This document shows, piece by piece, positions 11,518 through 21,261 of a DNA stretch of 64,000 bases. Below the pieces are notes generated by a model that worked only from the letters and a program-made list of their open reading frames with translations, had not been told where the DNA came from and ran no database searches. The stretch lies in assembly GCA_029204045.2 (NCBI GenBank), contig CM055072.1, positions 11,411,879 through 11,475,878 on the forward strand, given 5' to 3'. The position numbers were made by a program, and so were the translations under genes. Position 1 is the first letter of the stretch. Each line of letters begins with the position of its first letter. The DNA comes from Tillandsia leiboldiana (lineage: Eukaryota; Streptophyta; Magnoliopsida; Poales; Bromeliaceae).

Positions 11518-11702
11518 GGCGCGTGGATTCGCATGTCCTTGTGGATTCAAGGTTCAACCGCTCTCGTGGATTCGGAGCGAGGCACGTTCGTGGATTCGAA
11601 GGGTGCTATTGGGTGAAGACCGTGGATTCGGTCGGACGTCGTGGATTCGACGTTGGACGCCGTGGATTCGGCGTTGGGCGCAGATCGTGGATTCGAGAAG
11701 CG
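11518..11702 (+). other. Hairpin array with TGGATT loops, solo LTR
   Basis: Eight units share the loop TGGATT. Stem arms are GCG/CGC, CCTTG/CAAGG, CGCTC-CG/CG-GAGCG (one bulged T), TTCG/CGAA, GACCG/CGGTC, ACGTCG/CGACGT, ACGCCG/CGGCGT and TCG/CGA. Stems differ between units yet stay complementary. The array starts about 300 bp after the TATA box, in the predicted transcript. Confidence 0.8.
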
Positions 11703-13050
11703 TCGTGGAGCGAGCGGAGAAGATCCTCTAGGAGCGTATGGAAAAGGTTGAGTCGTAAGTGTGTACGGTAAATCACCTTGTACGTGTTTTAATTCTAGTG
11801 GATTTCGCCGTGTTATCGGTCCCATGGTTTTTTACTCCGGTGATGGAGTTTTCCACGTAAAAATCTTGCGTGTTATTTTTATTTCCGCATTGGGTTTTTT
11901 TATCGCAACGATTTTTGAGTGTTTATACGTTTACACCTATTCACCCCCCTCTAGGTGTTTCTTCCCCTATTTAGATCTATATTACATATAACCCAACACC
12001 TTTATTATGCTCATGGCGCTTGCACGCACACCAGCGCTTTGGCCACCGTATCGGTGTACTTTTCCGGATGAGTGGTCTGCGGACCCGTGAACCCCACGAG
12101 GTGACGTTAGTGGGGCCCCCTTGCGGCAATTTGCGGTGCTGCACTCGTGCAGTGGAGGGTTAAATGCACCAAGGTGAGAGCGGGGCAGTTGATCTTGTGC
12201 CTGAGGTCCACGGACCGATTAGGCAGGTGTTTGGTACGGTTTTTACAGGAGAGTATGATTGATTGCATGAGGGGGAGTTGTGGATGCTCTAAAGTTTACA
12301 GTTTGATCGAATATCTGTACCTCTTGTTATCATACCTGTTTCTACGCTTTACCTTTACTCTTTGTGTCACTGACTTTCCACTATGTGACAGGTTCAGTCA
12401 GGGGTGGGATCTGGGACGGCGGTGAGGCTACGACTAGAGGGACTTAGCTCTTTTGTGGCTGGTGACCTTTTTCCCTTTTTGCATTTGATTATTTCGGTTA
12501 GTTAGTTGTGATCATATGATTTCTTTCATTGTGGATGATGTGGATGTTGGAATGGACTTGTGACTCGGTGATCAACCGTTTTTCTTTATGCTTCAGTTAT
12601 GCTTTACGTACGGCTGTTTTTAAAATGAAAAAGGATTGCGAAAAACGATTCTAAAAACTAAGTGTCGAGTGGGCACTGTTTTAAAACCCGTGGATTTATC
12701 ATTTCAAACTTTTGTCGCCGTCAGAAAAGAGATTGCGAAATTGTTTTAAAAACCAAGTGTCGTGTGGGCACTATTTTGACAAACCCGTGGTTTTATCCTT
12801 TCAAGATTACATTAACGGTTGGTCAATGTGATTGTATGATGGTTCTCTTTTAGTCTTGTATGTGACTGGTGTGGTTAAAGTATTGTGGTGGTTTTTACGC
12901 CGTGCATATGCAAGGATGGCTCGATTGTTAAAATCGAGGACGCTCGCGTATGTGGCGGGTCTGTGCACATGCCCGGCAGGTAGTCCCTTTCAAAAAAAAA
13001 ATTTATTGCACTATTTTCCGCTTTTATAAACCCCGGGGCGTGACACAGCT

Positions 13051-13286
13051 GTTTGTATTTTTGTGGTGAGCTGGGAGAGACACTTGTACTTATTACAGTT
13101 GTACTTTATTTTATTTCCAGTTTCAGTCTGAGATGTAGTAGTTTTAGTTCAGCTCTGTTTTTATACTCTTTTATTATATCTCTTATATTTGAGCAGGTCA
13201 CCGGTGCCTCGTGTACGCGGGAAATACCACGTGCACGGCGGGTTTGTAGACGGGCCCGGGTTCTGGTTTACACCCGGGACGTGACA
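13051..13286 (+). repeat. 5' LTR of T1, second part
   Basis: Continuation of the T1 LTR after the solo L insertion, ending GGGACGTGACA at 13286. It matches the reverse complement of the G LTR start at 26931-27170, including CCCGGGTTCTGGTTTACACC near the end. The duplicated CAGCT occupies 13046-13050. Confidence 0.85.
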
Positions 13287-13293
13287 GATTAGG

Positions 13294-13305
13294 TGGTATC
13301 AGAGC
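13294..13305 (+). other. Primer-binding site of T1
   Basis: TGGTATCAGAGC, initiator-Met tRNA type, 7 bp after the LTR end. Confidence 0.92.
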
Positions 13306-13577
13306 TTAGGGATAGGTCAGTTGGGACTTGGGAAACCCTAGGCTTTTGGTAGACCCTAGGATGATAGGGCGTGAGTGGCGTGATATTTTGCGAAAGTCGG
13401 TGATTTATTTATTCGACTCTTCCAGTGAGTGAAGAGGGATCGACATATCCTATTTCTGTTGAACAGTTATGTTGGCTGCGGACAACATAAGGTTGCAGAA
13501 ATAGGGGGATGTCTTTGACTTTCGCTAGAATTGGTCGAGTGTGGTTATGTTACTGACATATGGTTTCTTGTGGCAGG

Positions 13578-14968
13578 ATGCCTCCCCAACGTCAGATTCC
13601 TACCCGGGGTACCCCTACACCCCCTGTTAAGCCGGAGCAGGCTGGATCTTCTGAGATCAGTGAGTTGAGGGCCTTGGTGGCCCAATTAGCTGAGAGTACC
13701 CGCCGGCAGGAGCAGCGGATGGATCAGCTACTTGCCCATAGAGAGGCACCGCCCTCGACTGTTTTGGAGGCCCCAGCACCACCTGTGGTACCTCGTGTGC
13801 CATCAGCACCATCCGCGAGCAGCGGGGCCCAGGGAGCAGCCCAGCTTTTGACCCTAGCTGAGGAGCAGGATTTTGCTGACAAGCTCGCCAAGTTTTGTCA
13901 GCACGGACCGCCTAGATTCTCGGGGCGGGACACGCAGCCGTGGGAGATCAGAACATGGCTAGCAGCGATGGAGAAGCTATTCAGGGACTTCTTCATCGAT
14001 TAGAGGTACCGAGTTCATATAGCGGTACATTGCTTGGATGGAGATGCTGTTGCATGGTGGCATCGGTGGAGCCACTAGAGTTTCACATCACCCGACAGCT
14101 ACCCTGGTCCGAGTTTCGACGCATGATACTGGATACCTACTTTTCGACCAGCATGAAGAGAAAATTGGAGGATGATTTGAAGAACCTTCAGCAGGGCGAC
14201 CGACCAGTTCAGGCTTACTATCAGGAGTTCATACAGTTGCTTAACTGCGTGCCCTTTGTCGCCCGTGATGGTCCTCACTAGGTGGAGTTATTCGAGACAG
14301 ATCTCCGCAGCGAGATTTATACCATGGTTCATGCCCAGAGGCTTCAGACTCTAGAGGAGGCCGCAGAGCATGCCTAGTGGGTAGAGAGAGGTGACATAGT
14401 GGTCGCGAAGCGAGGCGGGATGGTCGCACAGAGTTCCGATTGCAAGCAACCAGCACCCGACGACAGGGGACAGGCCAGTTCGTGGAGACCGCCACGACCG
14501 CCGCGGCCTTAGTTTCTTGGCCGTGGGCATTCTGAGCGGCGAGGGCCTGGTGGATCACAGAGGCCACCACAGTAGCAGCAGCAGCAGAGGTCGCGCTCGA
14601 GACAGCAAAGGTCTCTGCAGCAGTCTCAGAGGCAGCAACAGCAGTCAAGATAGACCCGGTTCTCTGACAGGTGTATCTTCTGCGGAGGTCAGCATTCCGC
14701 TAATACTTGTGATCAGCGGTGGGGACGCTACTATATTTGTGGGCAGTTTGGACATCTGCGAGCGTCATGACCTCTTTCGACAGTAGCGACACCGTCTTCG
14801 GCATCGGCTCCCTTCGCACCTCAGCAGCGGCCGTCAGCTCAGTGGCCCTATGCTCCAGCGAGCAGGCCATCTTCTTCCCACCCCACCGACTACCGGCCTC
14901 CAGCTTAGAGCGGTCGGGTCTATGCCGCTCAGGTAGAGGACTCCTCCGCAGCCGACCATGTGGTGGCA
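13578..14968 (+). pseudogene. gag: T1 Gag, decayed
   Basis: Ty3/gypsy Gag of the same family as G. From ATG 13578 the frame reads MPPQRQIPTRGTP, then a coiled coil (ELRALVAQLAESTRRQEQR) and the start of Retrotrans_gag (FCQHGPPRFSGRDTQPWE). A stop follows FRDFFID at 14001-14003, and the domain resumes in another frame (LPWSEFRRMILDTYFSTS, LKNLQQGDRPVQAYYQEF). More stops and shifts follow. Two zinc knuckles remain recognisable at about 14660-14770 (CIFCGGQHSANTC, then a knuckle with its first and last cysteines lost). A TAG directly before the knuckles is shared with G. An acceptor-like CAG ends two bases before the ATG. Confidence 0.85.
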
Positions 14969-15465
14969 GGTATTACTTTACTTTCCGGCATTAGGACTCA
15001 TACCATGTTTGATACTGGAGCATCGCATTCTTTTATTGGTAGAGCATTTGCATCCCTATATGGTATAGAGATAGATTTCTTGTCGCATGCATTAGAGGTT
15101 CAGATTCTAGATCATGTTTTGCATGTTGAGGAGTATTGTGAGGCTTGCCCGGTACAGTTGGGATCTTGGATCCTGCCGGCAGACTTGCTTGTCTTGCGGC
15201 AGCTCCAGGACTTTGACATTGTATTAGGTATGGATTGGTTGTCGCGGTACTTTGCCACTATTGACTGCAAAGAGAGGACGGTGACTCTCCGCGAGCTAGA
15301 ACAGGAGGAGTTTATCTTCAGAGGGTGCCAGAGCACGTTGTTCGCAGTGACTATTTCCTCAGCGAGGGCTAGGCGGATGATGAGCAGAGGTTGCACTGCC
15401 TTTCTGGCTATTATTGTGGAGGTGCCTACGGTGGCACTGGGACTCGAGGATATCCCCATTGTCCG
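14969..15465 (+). pseudogene. pol: T1 aspartic protease, truncated by T2
   Basis: The frame contains MFDTGASHSFIGRAFA (catalytic DTG) and, ~75 residues on, FDIVLGMDWLSRY, the paired signature of the gypsy retropepsin. It continues through CKERTVTLRELEQEEFIFRG and VALGLEDIPIVR, the stretch that leads into RT in complete elements. It then breaks off where T2's LTR begins. No RT, RNase H or integrase of T1 is in the window. The protease stretch itself is open, but the gag before it is broken. Confidence 0.85.
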
Positions 15466-18400
15466 TGTGGTGGACCAGGTTCCCATGCAACCTTTTCTGG
15501 TGAATCCATTATTTAGAACACCTAGTGTTGGTGTATTTGGCCCATGGTGCATCAAAGGGATGCCACAGATGGACCCTGTGAGTCATCTTTAGTTGTGTTC
15601 GCTTTCGGCTGCATTTACCGAAATTTTGAAAAGGTTTTAGGCCAAACAGAGGTTGGAAATGGATTCAGCACGGAAAAACGCTCGAAAACGGCTATTTGCT
15701 TGTTTGATTCTGAATCCGGATGCCCAAAAACGGACTCCCGGAAGTTTTTATTGGATTTCGGTGCATGGGAGGGGCCGTGGACCGCCGACATGCCACGTGG
15801 CGGACTATCATTGGCCGGTTCACGACACTCGGTCCACAGGGAGCCACGGCGGGGTGCACGGACCCGGCGCTGGGACACGTGGCGCCGCCTGATTGGCGGG
15901 CTCAAGGCGCGCGGTCTACAGGGCGGGCGCGCGGTGCATGGACCAAGGCGGGTGGACACGTGGCAGCCCCCAGTTGGTCGGTGCACGCGGCGCAGTCCTC
16001 GGAACCCGCAGTAGGGTGTGTGGACCGGGTGCAGGGTACACGTGTCGGCACGTGATTGGTTGGCTCATCGGACGCGGCGCACTGAGGCGTGGGACCCCGC
16101 CTCGGGGCGCGTGCGCGTCAGGGCGCCAGGCGGCGCAACAGTGCCGCACGTGGGCACTGTCGCAGGGACACGTGACGCCCGCTCATTGGCGGGCACCAAC
16201 CACCCCTTTGACCGGGTGGGGGCCACGTGGCCGCAGCGGAGCGGCCCATGCGGCTGTTGCCTGTTTGCTGGGCTACGTGGTAGCACGGGAAGGTTTCGGG
16301 CGCGCACAGTGTTGGGCCAGGCCCAACACTGTAGCCGCCCGAAAAATCCGCTGCGCCCGAAAGTTGGGACCCATCCGAAATTTTCTGAATTGTTTTCTGG
16401 GGCTTATAAATAGCCCGAGCTCTCTTCAACTTGGGTTTTTGGCATTTCCGAGCCATTTTTCACTGCGATTCCTTCAGAGAAGTTCATCCCCGTGTTGTGC
16501 TGCACTCATCTACGGAGTTTGGAGATTTTACGTGGCACGGTTTTCAAGATTCCTATTTTCTTGGCGCGTCGCGACGTTCTTTCGCCGGTGTTTCTTCCGT
16601 CACATTTCGGTGCACGAGCTCCCCCGGCCCACTCCAACCATCTTTTCGAGCTATTTCTTCGCCTTTGGATCCGCGACAGGTAAGGCTACCATTTTCATTT
16701 CTTCCGCTTTTCCACGTTTCGCACTTTTCGAGGAGTATTTCCTTGCACACTGGGACACTGGTTTGCTGTGAGGTTTTGTGATGACAGCAGGTTCATTCGA
16801 GGAGACCTCCACGCACGAGCATCGGATCAAGGCGAGCCTATACACTTTTTTCATCTACTCGACGCGAGGATCATCACTGTATTTTTCTTGGATTTTTCTG
16901 AGACCTTCCCGGAGGTATACATTTTCCTTTTTATCTGTGCGAGAGTTTACAGTTGTATGGTTGTGTGATTTTGCGCACCGGTACTGTGGAATTTGTAACT
17001 TGGCCTACAGTGCTCGGAATTGGACGTGCAGATACCCGTTTCGAAAGTATCGACGCGTGGATCGCTGTGGTATTTTTATCAGAATTTTTGGAGCTGTGTC
17101 TGCAGGTGAAAAATTGACATCTTTGCGGCTGAAATTTTAGATTGTAATACTTGGTTAAATTTTGGGATTAAAGTGTAATTTTAGCCTTGTGTTGCACCCA
17201 TGAGGGATTGCAGATCGTGCTGGACCCTTTGGACTTTGAGTTGTTGTTTTCCTAGTATTTTCAGCTGTAGGACTTGGACTGTCAGCTCTTCAGGTGGGTG
17301 GCCATATCTTCAAGATCTACGGATTGCTTGTTAATTCTATATGTGTAGGAACTTGCATGATTAGAATAGTATGTTGATAGTGTGTCAGTCGGTGAAAAAT
17401 TGATGTTCCTGTTGTATTCAGATGATCATGTGATATGTTATCTTTCCTACATCCGGTTAATTATTGTTATCTTGGAACTTGACCTAGCACCCCCGCCATA
17501 TGCAGTATGTTCAGCCAGACTGTAGAAAACTTCAACTTGGGCTAGGTTTTTATTGCTCTAGACATTCCCACACCACTATTCTATATTTTCACTCTGGACT
17601 TAGAGTCTTTCTCGCCCGAGTAGTGGGCAGAGAGGTCGGGTTGTTGTGGGATGCTTTTACACTCGTGTCTGGGGACCGAGTGGAGTCTGATAGCAGTCTG
17701 TAGATCAGGGTTCTTTGGGAGCCGTCTGAGTGACAGTGGGTCTCGGCTGTGCAGTTTTCCAGCCTGTTTGTGAGACAGTTTTCTGTTGGTTACAGCCGAT
17801 CTTGTTGATCGAGGATTTGGATTATAGCCTGCATTAGCCACATTTGAGCTCGACAGAGATGCGCGGATACTTTACTCGTTGGGGTCGCGCCCCTCGAGTG
17901 CCACTCCGGAGTTGGGCTTGTTACTTGCTATCGCGACTTGTCGACGCTGTCCCTCTGGCTGGGCCAGGTTTGGCAGTCACGGACGCCCTACGTAAGTTCG
18001 GTCCTCCGGGATGTAACGGCAGTAGGTAGGCGCAGGTTTGACTGGACCCGAGGAGGCAGTCAGTTTAGATTGGGTGATTTGAGTTGAGAGCTAGTTGTAG
18101 CATCATGTCCTTTCTGTTCCACTCCTTGAGCATCTAGATAGAGGCATAGTAGCTGTAGATTTTACTTTTCCAGCTTTTCCTTACAGCACTGCATATGTTA
18201 CTTTATGCCTCTAGTAGACTTAGTGGGCAGACCGTCGGGCTTGTTGGCGGCACCCACTGAGAACTACTGTGGGATGTAGTTCTCACACCCGTCGTGGTGT
18301 CTTTTCCCCAGGGACTTCTACTCCTGTTCCTGCTGCACCTGTTGCTGATCCGGCTGATCGAGGTAAGGGAGTCGCGAGATAGATCCCTACCAGTTATCGT

Positions 18401-18694
18401 CCTGAGAGTAGATGTACCCCCTTACATTTTGAGAGTTCATATTGAGTGATCATGTAGTGAGGATTGAGTTGTACTCTTACCAGTTTTTGAGAGATATATG
18501 TATTTTGGTGAGGACTTGGGTTGTATATTTCTAGAGTTGTATTTATTTTATTCTGCATTTACCTTTCAGCTCTGATATCTGTATAGTATAGATGATTCTT
18601 TTGCAGGTTAGACGCTACGTCTATACGGGGCTTCTCGTATGGGCGGCGGATCTGTTGGCGAGCCCGGGTCGCAGTTTCGACCCGGGGCGTGACA
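15466..18694 (+). repeat. 5' LTR of Tekay element T2, copy 1
   Basis: The start (15466-15468, TGGTGGACC) is set by alignment with the G LTR start and by the loss of T1 protease similarity. The end is CCCGGGGCGTGACA at 18694. Length about 3.23 kb. It holds the CACGTGG-rich upstream block (15780-16300), a TATA box and a transcribed leader. T2 is inserted in T1's protease region; its 3' LTR is not in the window. Confidence 0.8.
16404..16413 (+). promoter_or_regulatory. T2 TATA box, copy 1
   Basis: TTATAAATAG immediately downstream of the GC-rich block, where G has CTATAAATAGG. Confidence 0.75.
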
Positions 18695-18990
18695 GATTAG
18701 AGTGGTATCAGAGCCTAGGATGTAGGTCATTGAGGACTTAGAAACCCTAGGCTTGTGGTTGGACCCAAGGATGACTTACGTGAGAGCCGTAACCTTTTAG
18801 CGAGAGTCTTGATTGGGTTCCCAACTCTCCCAGTGGATGGGATGAGTGATCGACATGTCTTCCTTCAGTGGCAATTATGTTGGCTGCTGACAACATAATA
18901 CTATGGGAAGGGGGACATGCCTTTTTTGACTTTTGCTAGATTGGGTCGAGTTTTGTTTGGGGTTCTGACTGTTCTTCTTTTTCTCCTCAG
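16680..18990 (+). other. Predicted 5'-leader intron of T2, copy 1
   Basis: Donor CGACAG|GTAAGG lies 276 bp after the TATA box. A pyrimidine-rich acceptor (TTCTTTTTCTCCTCAG) ends at 18990, eight bases before the gag ATG. The acceptor is followed directly by GTAAGT, giving a back-to-back AG|GT site. Equivalent pairs occur in T1 and G. Splicing would remove the PBS from the spliced RNA, so the unspliced RNA would be the genome. Prediction only. Confidence 0.4.
18703..18714 (+). other. Primer-binding site of T2, copy 1
   Basis: TGGTATCAGAGC, 8 bp past the LTR end. Confidence 0.92.
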
Positions 18991-18997
18991 GTAAGTG

Positions 18998-19963
18998 ATG
19001 CCTCCGCGACGCACGATGTCGACGCGTTCGCAGCCTTCTTCCTCTGAGCCCGAGCAGGAGGATTCTGGGCAGGGACAGCAGAGAGAGGTTCTAGAGCTCC
19101 ATGCCCAGATGGCACAGTTGTCTGAGGCGGTTCGGCGTCAGGAGGAGACATCTCGGCGTCAGGAGGAGACATCTCAGCGCCAGGAGGAGGCTTCTCGGCG
19201 CCAGGAGGAGGCCATGGGTCGGATGATGCTTCTGTTAGAGAAGAGGGCGCAGCCAGTGGTAGCACCCCCTGAGAGTTCGCCTGTGCCTTCTTCGCCAGCT
19301 GTGGCGCCCCCTGTGGTTCCGTCAGCACTGGCAGTTCCTGTCGAGCCGGTTTCTAGCAGACCACTGCGTGGGTCGACGGGACCTTTGACTTCAGCTCAGC
19401 AGCGTGCGGTGGTGGATCTGTTGATGAGGTTCCGCCAGTTCGATCCACCCCGTTTTTCTGGTATGAGTGCTGAGCCGTGGGAGGCCGAGTCTTGGATCAC
19501 GGCAATGGAGCGTCATTTTGAGAGTATGTTCATTGAGGATCGATTTCGGGTCCTCTTGGCTACACACTTCTTGGAGAGCAACGCCGAGGCTTGGTGGCGG
19601 CGTGTGCGACCTGCGGGTCCGCCTGGGACGCAGCTTCTCCCTTGGGTGGAGTTCCGCAGTCTTCCTCTAGGGGCCTTCTTTCCTGAGAGTGTTCGTCAAA
19701 GACTGGAGGAGCAGCTGAGGAATCTCCGCCAGGGAGATAGGCCCGTGCATGTGTACATAGCTGACTTCAATCAGCTGTTGGCATGTATGCCTAACGTGGC
19801 CAGGGATGAGGCTCACCAGATTTACATGTTTGAGCGAGGATTGCGCCGGGACATTTATCAGCTTGTTCGCTCCCGCAGATTGCAGACTTTGGAGGCCTCG
19901 ATGGAGCAGGCATTATATGTTGAGTGTGGAGAGGCAGTGATGGCAGAGGTGACTCCAGCCCCC
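18998..19963 (+). pseudogene. gag: T2 Gag, N-terminal part, interrupted by N
   Basis: Structural Gag of a Ty3/gypsy element. It is open from ATG 18998 for 322 codons: MPPRRTMSTRSQPSS, a charged coiled coil with four RRQEETS-type heptads (about residues 45-75), a P/V-rich linker, then Retrotrans_gag from FDPPRFSGMSAEPWEAE through FFPESVRQRLEEQLRNL and GDRPVHVYIADFNQLL. Reading continues to EVTPAPVV and stops at the N insertion, with GTAGT duplicated at 19964-19968. The remainder resumes at 26842. The zinc knuckle is not seen, because G interrupts the gene first. Up to the insertion there is no stop or frameshift in this copy. Confidence 0.9.
19128..19215 (+). repeat. 21-bp tandem repeats encoding heptads
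   Basis: Four near-identical 21-bp units (CGTCAGGAGGAGACATCTCGG-like) encode the RRQEETS/RRQEEAS heptads of T2 Gag. The unit length keeps the coiled-coil register. Confidence 0.85.
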
Positions 19964-20280
19964 GTAGTTGTTACGACTTTTTGTGTTGGCATATTTCGTG
20001 AGTTGAGTCGGAGTCTTGAAGTGATCAAATTGTCAATCAGCAATTGAAAACTCAGAGAAGATTCAACACGATCTCAAGTTGACACTCAGTGTTTTGAGTC
20101 TTGAAGATTGAAGTTGAAAAATTGTGGATCATATACATCAATCTCAAGGAAAATGGATTCGGATTGATCAGGTGCGTTTAACTAAATAATTTTGGTGATC
20201 CGAATACATTTGTGTAGTTTAGAAACACTTGGATAAGTTTTCATTGCTTAAAAATCAAAAACTAGACAAATTGGATGTTC

Positions 20281-20574
20281 AGAGTCCGGATCAGAATTCC
20301 AGTCCTGAACCAGTCCGGATCAGAATTCCAGTCCGAACCCCGAACTGTTTTTTCAAGAAAATTGCTGAAAAAAAGACGACAGTCCTGAACCAGTCCGGAT
20401 CAGAATTCCAGTCCGGACTGAAATCCACGGTCTGGACCCCGAACCTTGTTTTTTTCAGGAATTGCTGAAAAAAGACGACAGTCCTGAACCAGTCCGGACC
20501 GTCGTGCGGGAAAAATTCTGTTAAGCCAGTTTTTGATTCTTATCTCTTTCCAAAGGTTTCTAAACTATAAATAG
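20281..20574 (+). promoter_or_regulatory. TCCGGA array and TATA box, N 5' LTR
   Basis: Repeated AGTCCGGATCAGAATTCCAG and related TCCGGA-containing units at 20281-20510, then CTATAAATAG at 20565-20574. The flanks of the TCCGGA core differ from those in the R-type LTR, but position and core are the same. Confidence 0.65.
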
Positions 20575-20811
20575 ACACTTAGGATTTCTCAAGAACTACC
20601 GATTAATTTATAAAACACTTGAGAGCAACCCTAGAGGCTAGGTTTTTATCGTTCTTCTTTATAGCCTCTTTTAGGTCAATTCGACGGTTCTTTCAAGAAC
20701 ATATCTTTTGTCGAATTGATCTAATCTTTGCTTAGAGATTCCATCCATGGTTCTTCAATGTTAATCTAAGCAAAGGATCACCATCGAAGCCTATTTTCTA
20801 AATCGGCTGTT

Positions 20812-20920
20812 TGCGTCGTGGATTCGACGTGGCATCGTGGATTCGGTGTGTTGAAGGCATTTCGTGGATTCGAAACGTGTGCTCGTGGATTCGAGTGGCG
20901 TTCGTGGATTCGAACGTGTG
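20812..20920 (+). other. Hairpin array with TGGATT loops, N 5' LTR
   Basis: Five units with loop TGGATT and stem arms CGTCG/CGACG, CATCG/CGGTG (one U-G pair in RNA), TTTCG/CGAAA (longer in copy 2: CGTTTCG/CGAAACG), CTCG/CGAG and CGTTCG/CGAACG. Stem sequences are largely unlike those of the R-type LTR, the loop is identical. Confidence 0.8.
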
Positions 20921-21229
20921 CAGTGGACGTGCAATCGGTGGAGCGCAAGGTCCGAAGAAGTTGAAGGAGGGGTCGAGTCCGTGGAGTCGGTAATCACCTT
21001 ATTATTCTTCATTTTCTTAGTGGATTGTTATTGCGTGTTGGTCCCGTGGTTTTTCTCCAGGATTGGAGTTTCCACGTATATTTCGGTGTGCTATTTTTAT
21101 TTTCCGCATTGGTTTTTATTTTGCACTGAGATTGGTTTTATAAGTATTACACCTATTCACCCCCCCTCTAGTTGTTTGATAGTACCTATGTAGATCTGTG
21201 TGGATCCTTAATATATAAAAACCAACAAT

Positions 21230-21241
21230 TGGTATCAGAGC
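21230..21241 (+). other. Primer-binding site of N, copy 1
   Basis: TGGTATCAGAGC, two bases after the LTR end. Confidence 0.93.
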
Positions 21242-21261
21242 GGGTTTTAGGTTTATCTATC

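Larger units (their letters stand above)
10694..11998 (+). mobile_element. Solo Sirevirus LTR
   Basis: Starts TGTTACGG, ends ACCCAACA, 1305 bp, flanked by a perfect 5-bp target-site duplication CCTTT (10689-10693 and 11999-12003). No PBS or PPT is attached, so it is a solo LTR. In order it holds a palindrome array, a TATA box, a hairpin array and the conserved 3' end. It closely matches both LTRs of R. It lies inside the solo L LTR. Confidence 0.93.
8957..13045 (+). mobile_element. Solo L-family gypsy LTR, split by a solo Sirevirus LTR
   Basis: It starts TGTAGTATTC and ends GGGGCGTGACA, flanked by a perfect 5-bp target-site duplication CAGCT (8952-8956 and 13046-13050). Removing the nested Sirevirus LTR and its duplicated CCTTT leaves about 2.78 kb. 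There is no PBS, PPT or coding domain between the ends, so this is a solo LTR left by LTR-LTR recombination. The shared GGGCGTGACA end suggests a Tekay-like relative of T1/T2/G. It is inserted in the T1 5' LTR. Confidence 0.85.
19969..21227 (+). repeat. 5' LTR of N, copy 1
   Basis: Starts TGTTACGAC, ends AACCAACA, 1259 bp. Same architecture as the other Sirevirus LTRs, but most of its sequence is a different subfamily. Confidence 0.93.

Noticed and set aside
11518..11702. CRISPR-like appearance of regularly spaced TGGATTCG repeats
   Set aside because: The setting is a plant LTR; repeats are only ~8 bp, spacing is irregular and the 'spacers' are complementary stem arms. No cas genes.
18703..18714. 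tRNA gene at the TGGTATCAGAGC sites
   Set aside because: Only the 3'-end complement of initiator tRNA is present, next to LTR ends: primer-binding sites.
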